A stretch of 21,845 nt of DNA from RGIG5050 sp045636065 (GCA_045636065.1 JAZTWW010000020.1:1-21845); one strand, 5' to 3'; numbered from the stretch's first letter, positions 1 to 6,670 are shown. Translations and numbers: made by a program. The notes: generated by a model not told the origin, from the sequence alone.

Positions 1-267
1 GGATGGCGCGCAGGCGAATCGGCTGCGTCTAGTGGAATTTTCTACACTTAGCTACCGGACTTTTTCTCCATTGGAATGACGATGGAAGTGATTGCGCGAT
101 TCCGGTCGCGGGCTGTTGATGGGGGGCGCACGAAGGCGAGGTTCACTGGATGTAGCGTCAGGTGGCGGTTTACGTATTATCGGTTTTTTGGAGCTAAAAT
201 AGGGCTATAGGGGAGCTATTAGAGGAGATGACCGGCTTAAAAAGCCAAGTCTACAACACGACTACCG
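1..267. other. Intergenic stretch with no recognised gene
   Basis: I see no convincing coding frame in these bases. They are probably the 3' flank of a gene lying to the left plus the upstream region of the ATPase gene. No clear terminator or known RNA was recognised. Confidence 0.4.
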
Positions 268-296
268 TTGATTTTCGCCGCAAAATATGTTAAAAT
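268..296 (+). promoter_or_regulatory. Sigma-70-type promoter of the AAA/DUF4143 gene
   Basis: TTGATT at 268-273 and TAAAAT at 291-296 are separated by exactly 17 bases. Transcription would begin near 303, giving a leader of about 27 bases with GGAGG at 320-324 before the ATG at 330. Confidence 0.6.
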
Positions 297-329
297 ACCG
301 TCTGAAATGTCCAAAAACTGGAGGCGGAC

Positions 330-1733
330 ATGATAAATCGCAAGGCTTTAGGTTATTTGAGAGAGTGGAAGAACCGTGCTACACGCAAGCCGCTCATCGT
401 TCGCGGGGCAAGGCAGGTGGGCAAGACCAGCCTGGTTGTGGATTTGTTTGGCGCAAGCGAATTCGAGTCGGTCGTCAAGATCGATTTCGAGGCGATGGAA
501 GGCGCAGGGGATTACTTTCGCTCGAAAGACCCGGACAAGATCGTTCCCTTGCTGGAGGCCGCGACCGGCCATCGCATAATCGACGGCAAGACGCTCCTCT
601 TCCTTGATGAAATCCAGGCTCAGCCACAGGTTTTGGCTGCGCTGAGGTACTTCTACGAGAAGCGTCCGTCGCTCCATGTCATTGCAGCGGGGTCACTTTT
701 GGAGTTCGCGCTCGAGAAGTTCGAGTATTCCATGCCGGTCGGACGGATCGAATATCTATTTCTGGAGCCGTTGTCGTTTGCGGAGTTCCTCCCGGCCCTT
801 GGCGGCGGTGGGCTGGCGGATTGGATAAGCGCCTATGCGCCCGGAGACGAGGTGCCGGACGCGATTCACCGCGAGTGCATGGAGAAAGTGTTGTTGTATT
901 GGATGATCGGGGGACTTCCGGAAGCCGTGAAGGTTTTTGCCGAGACGAATTCGTTTCTTGAGGTCGAGCGCGTCCAGGAGACGCTTATCGGAACATACAT
1001 TGAAGACTTCGCCAAGTACCGGCGGAGGGTTTCGCAGGAGATGCTGGAGGCGGTTTTCAGGTCGCTGCCGCAGCAGATCGGCAAGAAGTTCTCGTATGTG
1101 GCGGTGAGCCGCGAGGCGAGATCCCGCGAGTTGGGCGTGGCGGTGGATTTGCTGGACAAGGCGATGGTGCTGACGCGGGTGAACAGGTCGCGTGCGGATG
1201 GCGTCCCCATTGCTGCGGGCGAGGATAGGCGGAATTTCAAGGCATACACGCTGGACGTCGGTCTTTGCGCAAGACAGCTGGGGCTTTCGATTGCGTCTAT
1301 AAAGCTTCCGCTTGCCCCGCGTGACATTGCCGAGCGAGGGGGCTTCTGCGAGCAGTTTGTGGCCGAGAACCTGAAATGCGCGCAGGCAGAATACTGCGAA
1401 CACGCACTTCATCATTGGGCGCGGGAGAAAAACGGATCAGATGCGGAGGTGGATTTCCTCGTGCAGGTAGGCTCGGCTGTGGTTCCGGTCGAAGTCAAAG
1501 CCGGCGCTACGGGCACCATGAGATCGCTCCATCAGTTCATGCTGGAAAAGAACCGCTCATTTGGGGTCAGGATCAATGGCGACAAGCCTTCGTATCTTGA
1601 AACGACGATTGTTGACGCCAATGGCGAGACTCGTCCGTTCAGGCTTCTTTCAATGCCGTTCTACATGATCGGCGAAATACATCGTCTTGCCGAAGCTGCG
1701 CTTGCTGGCAAGATCGCGACATTCCAGCCATAA
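330..1733 (+). CDS. AAA ATPase with C-terminal DUF4143 domain
   Basis: A 467-residue P-loop ATPase of the AAA_14/DUF4143 type, a family common in anaerobic bacteria and archaea with unsettled function. The Walker A motif GARQVGKT is at about residues 26-33 and the Walker B motif TLLFLDEIQ at 88-96, followed by the sensor-like AAGSLLEF. The family hallmark MPVGRIEYLFLEPLSFAEFL follows at about 135-154. The C-terminal part carries EVDFLV (near 373) and VPVEVKAG (near 386-393), which resembles the core of a PD-(D/E)XK nuclease fold. GGAGG lies 6 bases before the ATG. The gene has its own promoter and no clear operon partner. These proteins often behave as stand-alone accessory genes; a role in defence or mobility is possible but not shown here. 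Confidence 0.9.
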   Translation: MINRKALGYLREWKNRATRKPLIVRGARQVGKTSLVVDLFGASEFESVVKIDFEAMEGAGDYFRSKDPDKIVPLLEAATGHRIIDGKTLLFLDEIQAQPQVLAALRYFYEKRPSLHVIAAGSLLEFALEKFEYSMPVGRIEYLFLEPLSFAEFLPALGGGGLADWISAYAPGDEVPDAIHRECMEKVLLYWMIGGLPEAVKVFAETNSFLEVERVQETLIGTYIEDFAKYRRRVSQEMLEAVFRSLPQQIGKKFSYVAVSREARSRELGVAVDLLDKAMVLTRVNRSRADGVPIAAGEDRRNFKAYTLDVGLCARQLGLSIASIKLPLAPRDIAERGGFCEQFVAENLKCAQAEYCEHALHHWAREKNGSDAEVDFLVQVGSAVVPVEVKAGATGTMRSLHQFMLEKNRSFGVRINGDKPSYLETTIVDANGETRPFRLLSMPFYMIGEIHRLAEAALAGKIATFQP

Positions 1734-1743
1734 GGAGCAAACT

Positions 1744-1838
1744 ATGAAACCCTTTGCACGAATCAACTTGTCCTCCGCCTCTCTGCATAGGGGATCCTCG
1801 TCTCATCCCTCGCGCTCGCGGCGAAGAATGGGAGTGTA
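1744..1838 (+). pseudogene. Remnant of a signal-peptide gene start, broken by repeat debris
   Basis: An AGGAG site follows the ATPase stop and leads into ATG at 1744, which reads MKPFARINLSSASLHR and then stops after about 31 codons. In another frame, bases from about 1796 read ILVSSLALAAKNG, which looks like the hydrophobic core and end of a signal peptide. Between the two lies a fragment of the GCAGAGAGG-type repeat. I infer a secreted-protein gene whose 5' end was disrupted; nothing of the mature protein remains. Confidence 0.3.
1771..1788 (-). repeat. Fragment of ACGCAGAGG-type intergenic repeat
   Basis: Read on the minus strand this is ATGCAGAGAGGCGGAGGA, the same family as the arms at 4842-4945. 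Here it stands alone, inside the broken gene start. Confidence 0.45.
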
Positions 1839-1870
1839 GCCACAAAGAACACAAAGGGCACAAAGAAATG
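1839..1870 (+). repeat. CACAAAGAA-type nonamer array (three units)
   Basis: Three near-identical nonamers, CACAAAGAA, CACAAAGGG and CACAAAGAA, run directly into the ATG of the next gene at 1868. The same family flanks the GxxExxY gene at 6247-6276 and 6671-6697. No matching inverted arm is seen downstream of the membrane-protein gene. Confidence 0.7.
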
Positions 1871-2257
1871 AAACGGATAAATCCTCACTGGCTGAAGTCG
1901 TTAATTTTCCACCTAATAGCGCTGATGATTGCGACATTTGTTGGAATCGATATTATCTACGATAAAGCCTTTGGTGTTGGTCTGTTTGCTTTATGGCTTG
2001 CTTTGATAAGCCCTTTGGCATACCCGATCGTCGGGCCGTATATGGTAGCGTTTTTTCTCTCGGCGCACATTGAAGTCTTGCAATTGTTCTTTTGGCCAGT
2101 TGTCGTATTGTCGTATGTAGCGTATTTCGCGTTTCTTCTTGGGGCGATACTGGAAGAGGACAAATACGTCCGCATCGGGTGTTGCATTTTGCTGTCGGCA
2201 TGGTTTGTTTTGACGCTCTTTGGTTTTTCAGAGTGGGCGATGTATTGGAGCGTGTAA
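1868..2257 (+). CDS. Small polytopic membrane protein, unknown function
   Basis: A 129-residue protein starting MKRINPHWLK with about four predicted membrane spans: LKSLIFHLIALMIATFVGI, a long hydrophobic stretch around LFALWLALISPLAYPIVG, LQLFFWPVVVLSYVAYFAFL, and CCILLSAWFVLTLFGF. The frame is open further upstream to 1754, but that part encodes the repeat (SHKEHKGHKE), so I place the start at 1868, directly after the repeat. The repeat itself provides the only purine-rich ribosome-binding sequence. The gene is AT-richer than its neighbours, which hints at horizontal acquisition. I do not recognise the family. Confidence 0.6.
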   Translation: MKRINPHWLKSLIFHLIALMIATFVGIDIIYDKAFGVGLFALWLALISPLAYPIVGPYMVAFFLSAHIEVLQLFFWPVVVLSYVAYFAFLLGAILEEDKYVRIGCCILLSAWFVLTLFGFSEWAMYWSV

Positions 2258-2284
2258 CGACAAATTGAAGAAAGGAATAAGGCG

Positions 2285-2377
2285 ATGAAGAAAATGATGA
2301 AGGCGGTAAGTTTCGACGCGAACGGAATCGTGACGAACCAATGCGAAATCACACGCACTTTCCGTGACGCGCCCTGA
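2285..2377 (+). CDS. Possible 30-residue ORF
   Basis: The ATG follows AAGGAATAAGGCG, an acceptable ribosome-binding stretch. The peptide starts MKKMMKAVSFDANGIVTNQC and ends TFRDAP. It could be a genuine small protein or the surviving start of a longer lost gene. No family was recognised. Confidence 0.25.
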   Translation: MKKMMKAVSFDANGIVTNQCEITRTFRDAP

Positions 2378-2586
2378 CGCTTTCTTTCCCTTCGCACGGT
2401 GCGAGGGGCAAGGTGGCGCTTGGGGATGGTTTCGGGCGCAAGACTAGGGTCTGCCGATAAGGGTTTTGCGCGGATTGTCATGTTACGCGTTTTTTGCGTA
2501 TTGACGCTGAAGAGTTAGAATGATAAAAAACAGTATGTATAACCAAGAGTGGAGTGGGTTCAAGGAGCGTTGAATGGGTAGTGGGA

Positions 2587-2632
2587 TCTGAACCCCTCAC
2601 TTTTGGAGGATGTGTTCAGACCCCTGATTTTA
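2587..2632. repeat. Imperfect direct repeat containing (A/G)ACCCCT
   Basis: Two copies read CTGAACCCCTCACTTTT and TTCAGACCCCTGATTTT, about 27 bases apart. On the minus strand they read as GGGGTCTGAA / GGGGTTCAGA. This resembles repeats associated with REP-associated (IS200-like) transposases, but no such transposase lies in the window. Confidence 0.4.
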
Positions 2633-2760
2633 TTGGGTGAAATGCATCTTCTGGTCCTGCACTCCTGTTGCAGAAATCGTGAAATTCTGGAAAATTTCTT
2701 TCGAAAGCGAAGACTTTCGAACCCCCGAGATCTGTACCCCAGGGGGCTTCGGGACAGCCG

Positions 2761-3657
2761 CTATTCCACTTGCCAGGGGGTTGTTTCACGGCGTATGGCG
2801 TCCACTAGAGCGCGGGCGGCGGGCGGCAGCGCAACGTTTCTTCGCCATGCGAGATAGACATCGCTGACGAGAGCGGGTGCAAACGGGCGGAAGGTCATGC
2901 GCGACGCGAACTCGTGCGGAAGGACGCCGTCGATGCAGATTGCCGAGCCAAGCCCCGCCTCCACGAACATGGCCGCGTTGTAGTAAAGGTTGTAGGTCGC
3001 CACAAGGTTCAGTCGGCTAAAAGGGAACCCCAGCCATCCGGCGATGAATTCGCGTACCATTGCCTGTCGCGAGCAAACGAGAGGAATGCCTTTCGTGTCC
3101 GCCGGAACAATGTGTTTCTTCGATGCAAGCGGAGAGTCCGACGGGACATACATCCCCCACTGATGCGTGTACGGCAAGGAAAGATAGTCGAACCCGTCGT
3201 AGCGTCCAGGCCCCACGAGCAGTGCGAGATCGTGGACTCCCTCCTGCAGGTGCGAAACAACGTCTTCGCCGTTGCCGGACGCGATGCTGAACCGTAGCCG
3301 TGGATTGTCGCGCGAGAGCCGGGCGGCTGCATGAGCTATGAAACGGAATGCCGGAGTCTCGCCGGCGCCTATGGATACCGTGCCGGAAAGTTCTCCCGAA
3401 TCGTCGGCCTTGATTTCGGCTTCCGTTCGCTCGACGAGATCGACCAGGTCGTCCGCACGGCGTTTGAGTGCGATTCCCTTTTCCGTCAGGACGACGCCCC
3501 GTGCGTTCCGCTCTATGAGCTTCTGGCCCAATTCTTCTTCGAGTGCGGCGAGTTGCGTAGAGAGTGCGGGCTGCGAAACGTGAAGTTCCGCGGCGGCTTT
3601 CGTTATGTTGCCTTCTTCGGCAACTGCTATGAAGTATCGGAGTATTCGTATGTCCAT
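2761..3657 (-). CDS. LysR-family transcriptional regulator
   Basis: A 298-residue regulator with the standard layout: an N-terminal winged helix-turn-helix (about 1-60, with AAAELHVSQPALSTQLAALE) and a substrate-binding co-inducer domain from about 90. I chose the ATG at 3657, giving MDIRILRYF, because LysR proteins normally start a few residues before this motif and the length matches the family. The frame extends nine codons further, but that extension contains the -10 box. There is no Shine-Dalgarno sequence; a TATAAT lies seven bases before the ATG. The gene is divergent from the alpha/beta hydrolase at 3792, which it probably controls, as is usual for LysR proteins. The inducer is unknown. 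Confidence 0.93.
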   Translation of the reverse strand: MDIRILRYFIAVAEEGNITKAAAELHVSQPALSTQLAALEEELGQKLIERNARGVVLTEKGIALKRRADDLVDLVERTEAEIKADDSGELSGTVSIGAGETPAFRFIAHAAARLSRDNPRLRFSIASGNGEDVVSHLQEGVHDLALLVGPGRYDGFDYLSLPYTHQWGMYVPSDSPLASKKHIVPADTKGIPLVCSRQAMVREFIAGWLGFPFSRLNLVATYNLYYNAAMFVEAGLGSAICIDGVLPHEFASRMTFRPFAPALVSDVYLAWRRNVALPPAARALVDAIRRETTPWQVE

Positions 3658-3664
3658 GAAGCAT

Positions 3665-3693
3665 ATTATATCAAATCCTATCATAACCGTAAA
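3665..3693 (-). promoter_or_regulatory. Extended -10 promoter of the lysR gene
   Basis: On the minus strand TGATATAAT (extended -10; TATAAT at 3670-3665) is preceded at 17 bases by TTTACG (3693-3688). Only seven bases separate the -10 from the ATG at 3657, so the transcript would begin at or next to the start codon. Confidence 0.55.
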
Positions 3694-3705
3694 CTATGGC
3701 TTCGG

Positions 3706-3730
3706 ATAATAAATATGTATTTGTTATTAT
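3706..3730. promoter_or_regulatory. Candidate LysR operator palindrome
   Basis: ATAATAAATA and TATTTGTTATTAT form an imperfect AT-rich dyad that overlaps the -35 of the hydrolase promoter. A second inverted pair, ATCATAAC (3680-3687) and GTTATTATGAT (3723-3733), brackets it. T-N11-A-type dyads in a divergent gap are the usual LysR arrangement. Confidence 0.45.
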
Positions 3731-3749
3731 GATGCCTTTCTGGTAGAAT
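3721..3749 (+). promoter_or_regulatory. Promoter of the alpha/beta hydrolase gene
   Basis: TTGTTA (3721-3726) and TAGAAT (3744-3749) have 17-base spacing. The leader of about 35 bases includes AAGAAGGA before the ATG at 3792. Confidence 0.55.
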
Positions 3750-3791
3750 ATTCGGCGTTTTCTTTTTCACACCCCAAAGAAGGATGCACAG

Positions 3792-4838
3792 ATGAAAAAA
3801 CACGCAATAGGAGGCGTGGCAATGGCAATAGCACTCGGCGCAAGCGCGCTGGAACTGACGCAGGAATGGGACAAGACGTTCCCGAAGTCCGACAGGGTTG
3901 AACACTCAAAGACGACGTTCCGCAACCGCTTCGGCATCGAGCTTGCGGCGGATGTGTACAAACCCAAGGCAGGGAACGGGGAACAGGCAACGGGGAACGG
4001 AAAGCTTGCGGCGATTGCGGTCTCGGGGCCGTTTGGAGCGGTCAAGGAGCAGTCGAGTGGTCTTTACGCGCAGACGCTTGCAGAGCGTGGATTCCTGACC
4101 ATCGCGTTCGATCCGTCCTACACGGGCGAATCGTCGGGAGAGCCGCGCTATGTCGCTTCGCCGGACATCAACACCGAGGACTTTCAGGCGGCGGTCGATT
4201 ACCTCATCAGCCGCGACGATGTTGATGCGGACAAGATCGGCATCCTCGGTATCTGCGGCTGGGGCGGACTTGCCATCAACGCAGCAGCTATCGACACGCG
4301 CGTAAAGGCGACCGTCGCATCCACGATGTACGACATGACACGCGTCATAGCCAACGGCTACAACGATGCCGAGGACTCCGCCGCTGCAAGAAAGGCGAAA
4401 CGCGAGGCGATGAACGCCCAGCGCCTCGTCGATTTGAAGGCTGGCAAGGCGGAACGCGCCGGTGGCGTGATCGATCCGCTCCCCGCCGACGCGCCGCAGT
4501 TCGTCAAAGACTACCACGCCTACTACAAAACGCCGCGCGGCTACCATCCGCGTTCGCTCAATTCAACCGACGGCTGGAACAAGACAAGCGCGCTTAGCTT
4601 TCTGAACGCCAAACTTCTCGCCTACGCGGACGAAATCGAAAGCGCGGTCATGGTCGTCCACGGCGAAAAGGCACACAGCCGCTACTTCGGCGAGACCGCT
4701 TTCAAGATGCTAAAGGGCGGGAACAAAGAGCTCGTCATCGTTCCCGGCGCGTCGCACTGCGATCTCTACGACGGAGGCGGGAAAGATGCGATTCCCTTCG
4801 ACCGCATCGAGGCGTTCTACAGAAAGTACCTGAAGTGA
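3792..4838 (+). CDS. Exported alpha/beta hydrolase with cysteine nucleophile
   Basis: A 348-residue alpha/beta-hydrolase of the dienelactone-hydrolase/YcjY-like type. The nucleophile elbow GICGWGG places a cysteine (about C155) where most hydrolases have serine, as in dienelactone hydrolases. The catalytic histidine is probably H322 in GASHCDLY. The N-terminus (MKK, then a short hydrophobic run ending ALGASA) looks like a weak signal peptide, so a cell-envelope location is likely. Residues 61-71 (GNGEQATGNGK) are encoded by a GGGGAAC-type microrepeat and look like an in-frame insertion in a surface loop. The gene is divergent from lysR and monocistronic or nearly so. Substrate unknown. Confidence 0.85.
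   Translation: MKKHAIGGVAMAIALGASALELTQEWDKTFPKSDRVEHSKTTFRNRFGIELAADVYKPKAGNGEQATGNGKLAAIAVSGPFGAVKEQSSGLYAQTLAERGFLTIAFDPSYTGESSGEPRYVASPDINTEDFQAAVDYLISRDDVDADKIGILGICGWGGLAINAAAIDTRVKATVASTMYDMTRVIANGYNDAEDSAAARKAKREAMNAQRLVDLKAGKAERAGGVIDPLPADAPQFVKDYHAYYKTPRGYHPRSLNSTDGWNKTSALSFLNAKLLAYADEIESAVMVVHGEKAHSRYFGETAFKMLKGGNKELVIVPGASHCDLYDGGGKDAIPFDRIEAFYRKYLK
3971..4000 (+). repeat. GGGGAACGG/CAGG microrepeat inside the hydrolase gene
   Basis: Overlapping units of GGGAACGG, GGGAACAGG, CAACGG and GGGAACGG, translated in frame as GNGEQATGNG. Strings of this type are normally intergenic in genomes rich in short dispersed repeats. Confidence 0.6.
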
Positions 4839-4841
4839 GTG

Positions 4842-4945
4842 TTTCTCACGCAGAGGTGCAGAGAGACCGAGAGCGCAGAGTAATGATTAAGATTTGTGAG
4901 GCAAAAACCTCTGCATACTCTGCCTCTCCGCGCCTCTGCGTGAAA
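4842..4945. repeat. Imperfect long inverted repeat, ACGCAGAGG type, no ORF
   Basis: The left arm (4842-4880, beginning TTTCTCACGCAGAGGTGCAG) and the right arm (4908-4945) are near reverse complements: the right arm inverted begins TTTCACGCAGAGGCGCGGAG. They enclose about 27 bases rich in A and T. The element fills the gap between the hydrolase stop and the acetyltransferase start. It could fold into a long hairpin and might also end the hydrolase transcript, though no U-run follows. Confidence 0.7.
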
Positions 4946-4968
4946 TATTCAAACTTGAGGAATGAGAT

Positions 4969-5535
4969 ATGGCAGTCGAAGAATTCAGAAAGACGATGGC
5001 CGAGACGAAGTACATTCCAGCAGGGAGTGCGCTGCATCAGGCGTTTCACGCATTCTCCCAGGAGGCGCTGAAGATCACGGCGGAGCTGAACGGTGCGTAC
5101 CACACGCCCGACGAGATACGGCAGATAATGGCGGAGCTGACGGCGAACGAGATAGACGAATCGTTTGGGATGTTTCCGCCTTTCTACACAGACTGCGGCA
5201 AGAACATCAAAATCGGCAAGCGAGTGTTCATAAACGCGGGGTGCCAGTTTCAGGATCAGGGAGGTATCGAAATCGGCGACGATGTGCTGATTGGCCCGCG
5301 GACCATCATCGCAACGCTCAACCACGACCCAAACCCCGAAAAGCGCGGTGGCATGATCCCAAAGACGGTCAAAATCGGGAACAAGGTGTGGCTTGGCGCA
5401 CGAGTGACAATCTGCCCAGGTGTGACAATCGGTGAAGGAGCGATTGTCGGCGCGGGCGCGGTTGTAACGAAGAACGTGCCGCCCCGTACCGTCGTCGCAG
5501 GTGTCCCGGCCCGCATCATAAAGCAAATAGATTAA
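4969..5535 (+). CDS. Sugar O-acetyltransferase (maltose/galactoside acetyltransferase family)
   Basis: A 188-residue left-handed beta-helix acyltransferase of the LacA/Maa/NodL family, close to the usual 180-200 length. It has the N-terminal Mac domain (about 1-60, including AFHAFSQEALKITAELN), then hexapeptide repeats such as IKIGKRVFINAG, IEIGDDVLIGP, VKIGNKVWLGA and VTIGEGAIVGAGAVV. The C-terminal VVAGVPARIIK is the family signature. The catalytic histidine is probably H119 in ATLNHDPNP. It would transfer acetyl from acetyl-CoA to a sugar hydroxyl in the cytoplasm; the acceptor cannot be read from sequence. TTGAGG lies about 8 bases before the ATG. In anaerobes such genes often sit among redox and stress clusters, as here. 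Confidence 0.93.
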   Translation: MAVEEFRKTMAETKYIPAGSALHQAFHAFSQEALKITAELNGAYHTPDEIRQIMAELTANEIDESFGMFPPFYTDCGKNIKIGKRVFINAGCQFQDQGGIEIGDDVLIGPRTIIATLNHDPNPEKRGGMIPKTVKIGNKVWLGARVTICPGVTIGEGAIVGAGAVVTKNVPPRTVVAGVPARIIKQID

Positions 5536-5564
5536 GGTCGCTGTGATGCTTCAGCAAGGAAACT

Positions 5565-5575
5565 GACCGCCGGTC
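5565..5575. promoter_or_regulatory. TetR operator half 1 (GACCGCCGGTC)
   Basis: A perfect 11-base palindrome, GACCG-C-CGGTC, immediately upstream of the tetR -35. Its centre is 14 bases from that of the second copy. Confidence 0.65.
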
Positions 5576-5576
5576 A

Positions 5577-5605
5577 TTGACCTGCGGTCGGCGATATGCT
5601 ATACT
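5577..5605 (+). promoter_or_regulatory. Promoter of the tetR gene
   Basis: TTGACC (5577-5582) and TATACT (5600-5605) are spaced by 17 bases. The -35 and spacer overlap the second GACC/GGTC palindrome, so operator binding would block RNA polymerase. Confidence 0.75.
5579..5589. promoter_or_regulatory. TetR operator half 2 (GACCTGCGGTC)
   Basis: GACC-TGC-GGTC, a second palindrome in tandem with 5565-5575 and overlapping the -35. Pairs of such sites are typical for dimers of AcrR/TetR-type repressors. Confidence 0.65.
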
Positions 5606-5639
5606 ACGCATTGTCTTTCACCCAAAGGAGGCTCGGCAA

Positions 5640-6242
5640 GTGACAAAGCGGCAGGAGATAGCGCAGGAGACGCGCAGAAAAATATACGACACGGCTTGTT
5701 CCCTGATAGAGGAAAAGGGGTTCGCCAACGTGTCCGTTGAGGATATCACGCGCGCCTGCGGCGTGGCGAAGGGGACATTCTACGTCTATTTCAAGCGCAA
5801 GGAGGAAATCATCTTCGAGTGCTGCAAGGAGTGGTTCAGCGACGTGGACCGCAAGGCGCGCGAGCACAAGGGCACGATCGTCGAGAAGTTGGCGTTCTAC
5901 TTCAAGGGCTTCATGGAGGGCGTCACGTGCGGCGGCGTAGAGCTTTGCCGCCAGTGGATACGCGAGGTGATCGATCCGGCGGACTCTCCCGGGGAGATGT
6001 GCGGCAGCAAGTACGCATACGACCACAGGCACCTGACGGATTTCCTCAACGACGCGGTGAAGGAAGGGCTGCTGAAGAAGGCGGCGCCCGTCGATACGCT
6101 CGTGCATCTTTTCATGAGCGAGCTCTACGGCATGATGACGTGCTGGTGCATGAGCGACGCGAAGTTCGATCCCGGGAAGTGGGTCGGGCGCTTCGCCAAG
6201 CTCCAGCTGCCAAACCTCCTCGCACCGTATCTGGACAAATGA
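5640..6242 (+). CDS. TetR/AcrR-family transcriptional repressor
   Basis: A 200-residue regulator with an N-terminal TetR helix-turn-helix (about residues 5-55, including SVEDITRACGVAKGTFYVYF) and a helical ligand-binding domain rich in cysteines (ECC, TCGGVELC, MTCWCM). I place the start at GTG 5640 because a near-perfect AAAGGAGG lies at 5624-5631; the frame continues upstream only into the promoter. Twin palindromes over the promoter imply autorepression. The seven-gene redox set on the same strand downstream is the likely additional target, now separated by the GxxExxY cassette. The ligand is unknown; a quinone or electrophile would fit the neighbours. Confidence 0.92.
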   Translation: MTKRQEIAQETRRKIYDTACSLIEEKGFANVSVEDITRACGVAKGTFYVYFKRKEEIIFECCKEWFSDVDRKAREHKGTIVEKLAFYFKGFMEGVTCGGVELCRQWIREVIDPADSPGEMCGSKYAYDHRHLTDFLNDAVKEGLLKKAAPVDTLVHLFMSELYGMMTCWCMSDAKFDPGKWVGRFAKLQLPNLLAPYLDK

Positions 6243-6246
6243 TTTA

Positions 6247-6276
6247 GCCGCAAAGAACGCAAAAGGACGCAAAGAG
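6247..6276 (+). repeat. Left inverted arm: CGCAAAGAA nonamer array
   Basis: GCCGCAAAGAACGCAAAAGG followed by ACGCAAAGAG: three nonamer units starting five bases after the TetR stop. The first 17 bases are the exact reverse complement of the outer end of the array at 6671-6697. Confidence 0.8.
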
Positions 6277-6290
6277 TTAAAGGAGCACAG

Positions 6291-6668
6291 ATGACGGAGC
6301 AAGAAGCAAATAAAATTTGCGATAAAATTCGACAGGTAGCATACGACCTGCATGTCTATCTTGGAGTAGGCTATCTTGAAAAGGTGTACGAGAATGGCTT
6401 GGTGCACAGATTGACAAAGGCTGGGATGGCTGTCCAATCTCAAGTGCCAATTCAAGTCGCAGACGAAGATGGCTTTGTGATTGGCGAGTATGTTGCCGAT
6501 ATGGTTGTTGATGGGATAATCATTGAATTAAAATCCGTTTCAACACTTCTCCAAATCCATCTCGCCCAACTGCTGAACTACATGAAGGCAATGAAATTGG
6601 AACATGGCTTACTAATAAACTTTGGTTCTGAAAAATTCCAGTGTAAAAAGGTTGCAAAAAGCCTATAG
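6291..6668 (+). CDS. GxxExxY family protein (PD-(D/E)XK-like)
   Basis: A 125-residue protein with the family motif G-x-x-E-x-x-Y, seen as GYLEKVYE at about residues 28-35. YVADMVVDGIIIELKSV (about 64-80) supplies the D...ExK core of a PD-(D/E)XK-type fold. The family is widespread in Planctomycetes, Verrucomicrobia and relatives; no activity is established, and nuclease function is a prediction. AAAGGAG lies 7 bases before the ATG. Codon usage is AT-richer than that of the flanking genes, consistent with the gene having moved in as part of the repeat-bounded cassette. The stop is three bases from the right arm. Confidence 0.88.
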   Translation: MTEQEANKICDKIRQVAYDLHVYLGVGYLEKVYENGLVHRLTKAGMAVQSQVPIQVADEDGFVIGEYVADMVVDGIIIELKSVSTLLQIHLAQLLNYMKAMKLEHGLLINFGSEKFQCKKVAKSL

Positions 6669-6670
6669 AC

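Larger units (their letters stand above)
2258..2760. other. 500-base gap with hairpins and no sizeable gene
   Basis: Apart from one doubtful short ORF, this gap holds several inverted repeats: TCGCAC-G-GTGCGA at 2392-2404, TACGC/GCGTA at 2484-2500, TTCGAAAG/CTTTCGAA at 2700-2721, and CGAACCCCC/GGGGGCTTCG at 2718-2751. A weak promoter-like pair, TTGACG (2501-2506) and TAAAAA (2524-2529), is spaced by 17 bases. It looks like eroded accessory DNA. Confidence 0.5.

Noticed and set aside
1957..2481. 174-codon minus-strand frame opposite the small membrane protein
   Set aside because: No ribosome site, no recognised motif, and composition typical of a shadow; the plus-strand frame has regular membrane spans.
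5577..5639. TTG start for the tetR gene
   Set aside because: That TTG is part of the -35 element and the following codons cover the promoter; GTG 5640 has a near-perfect Shine-Dalgarno.
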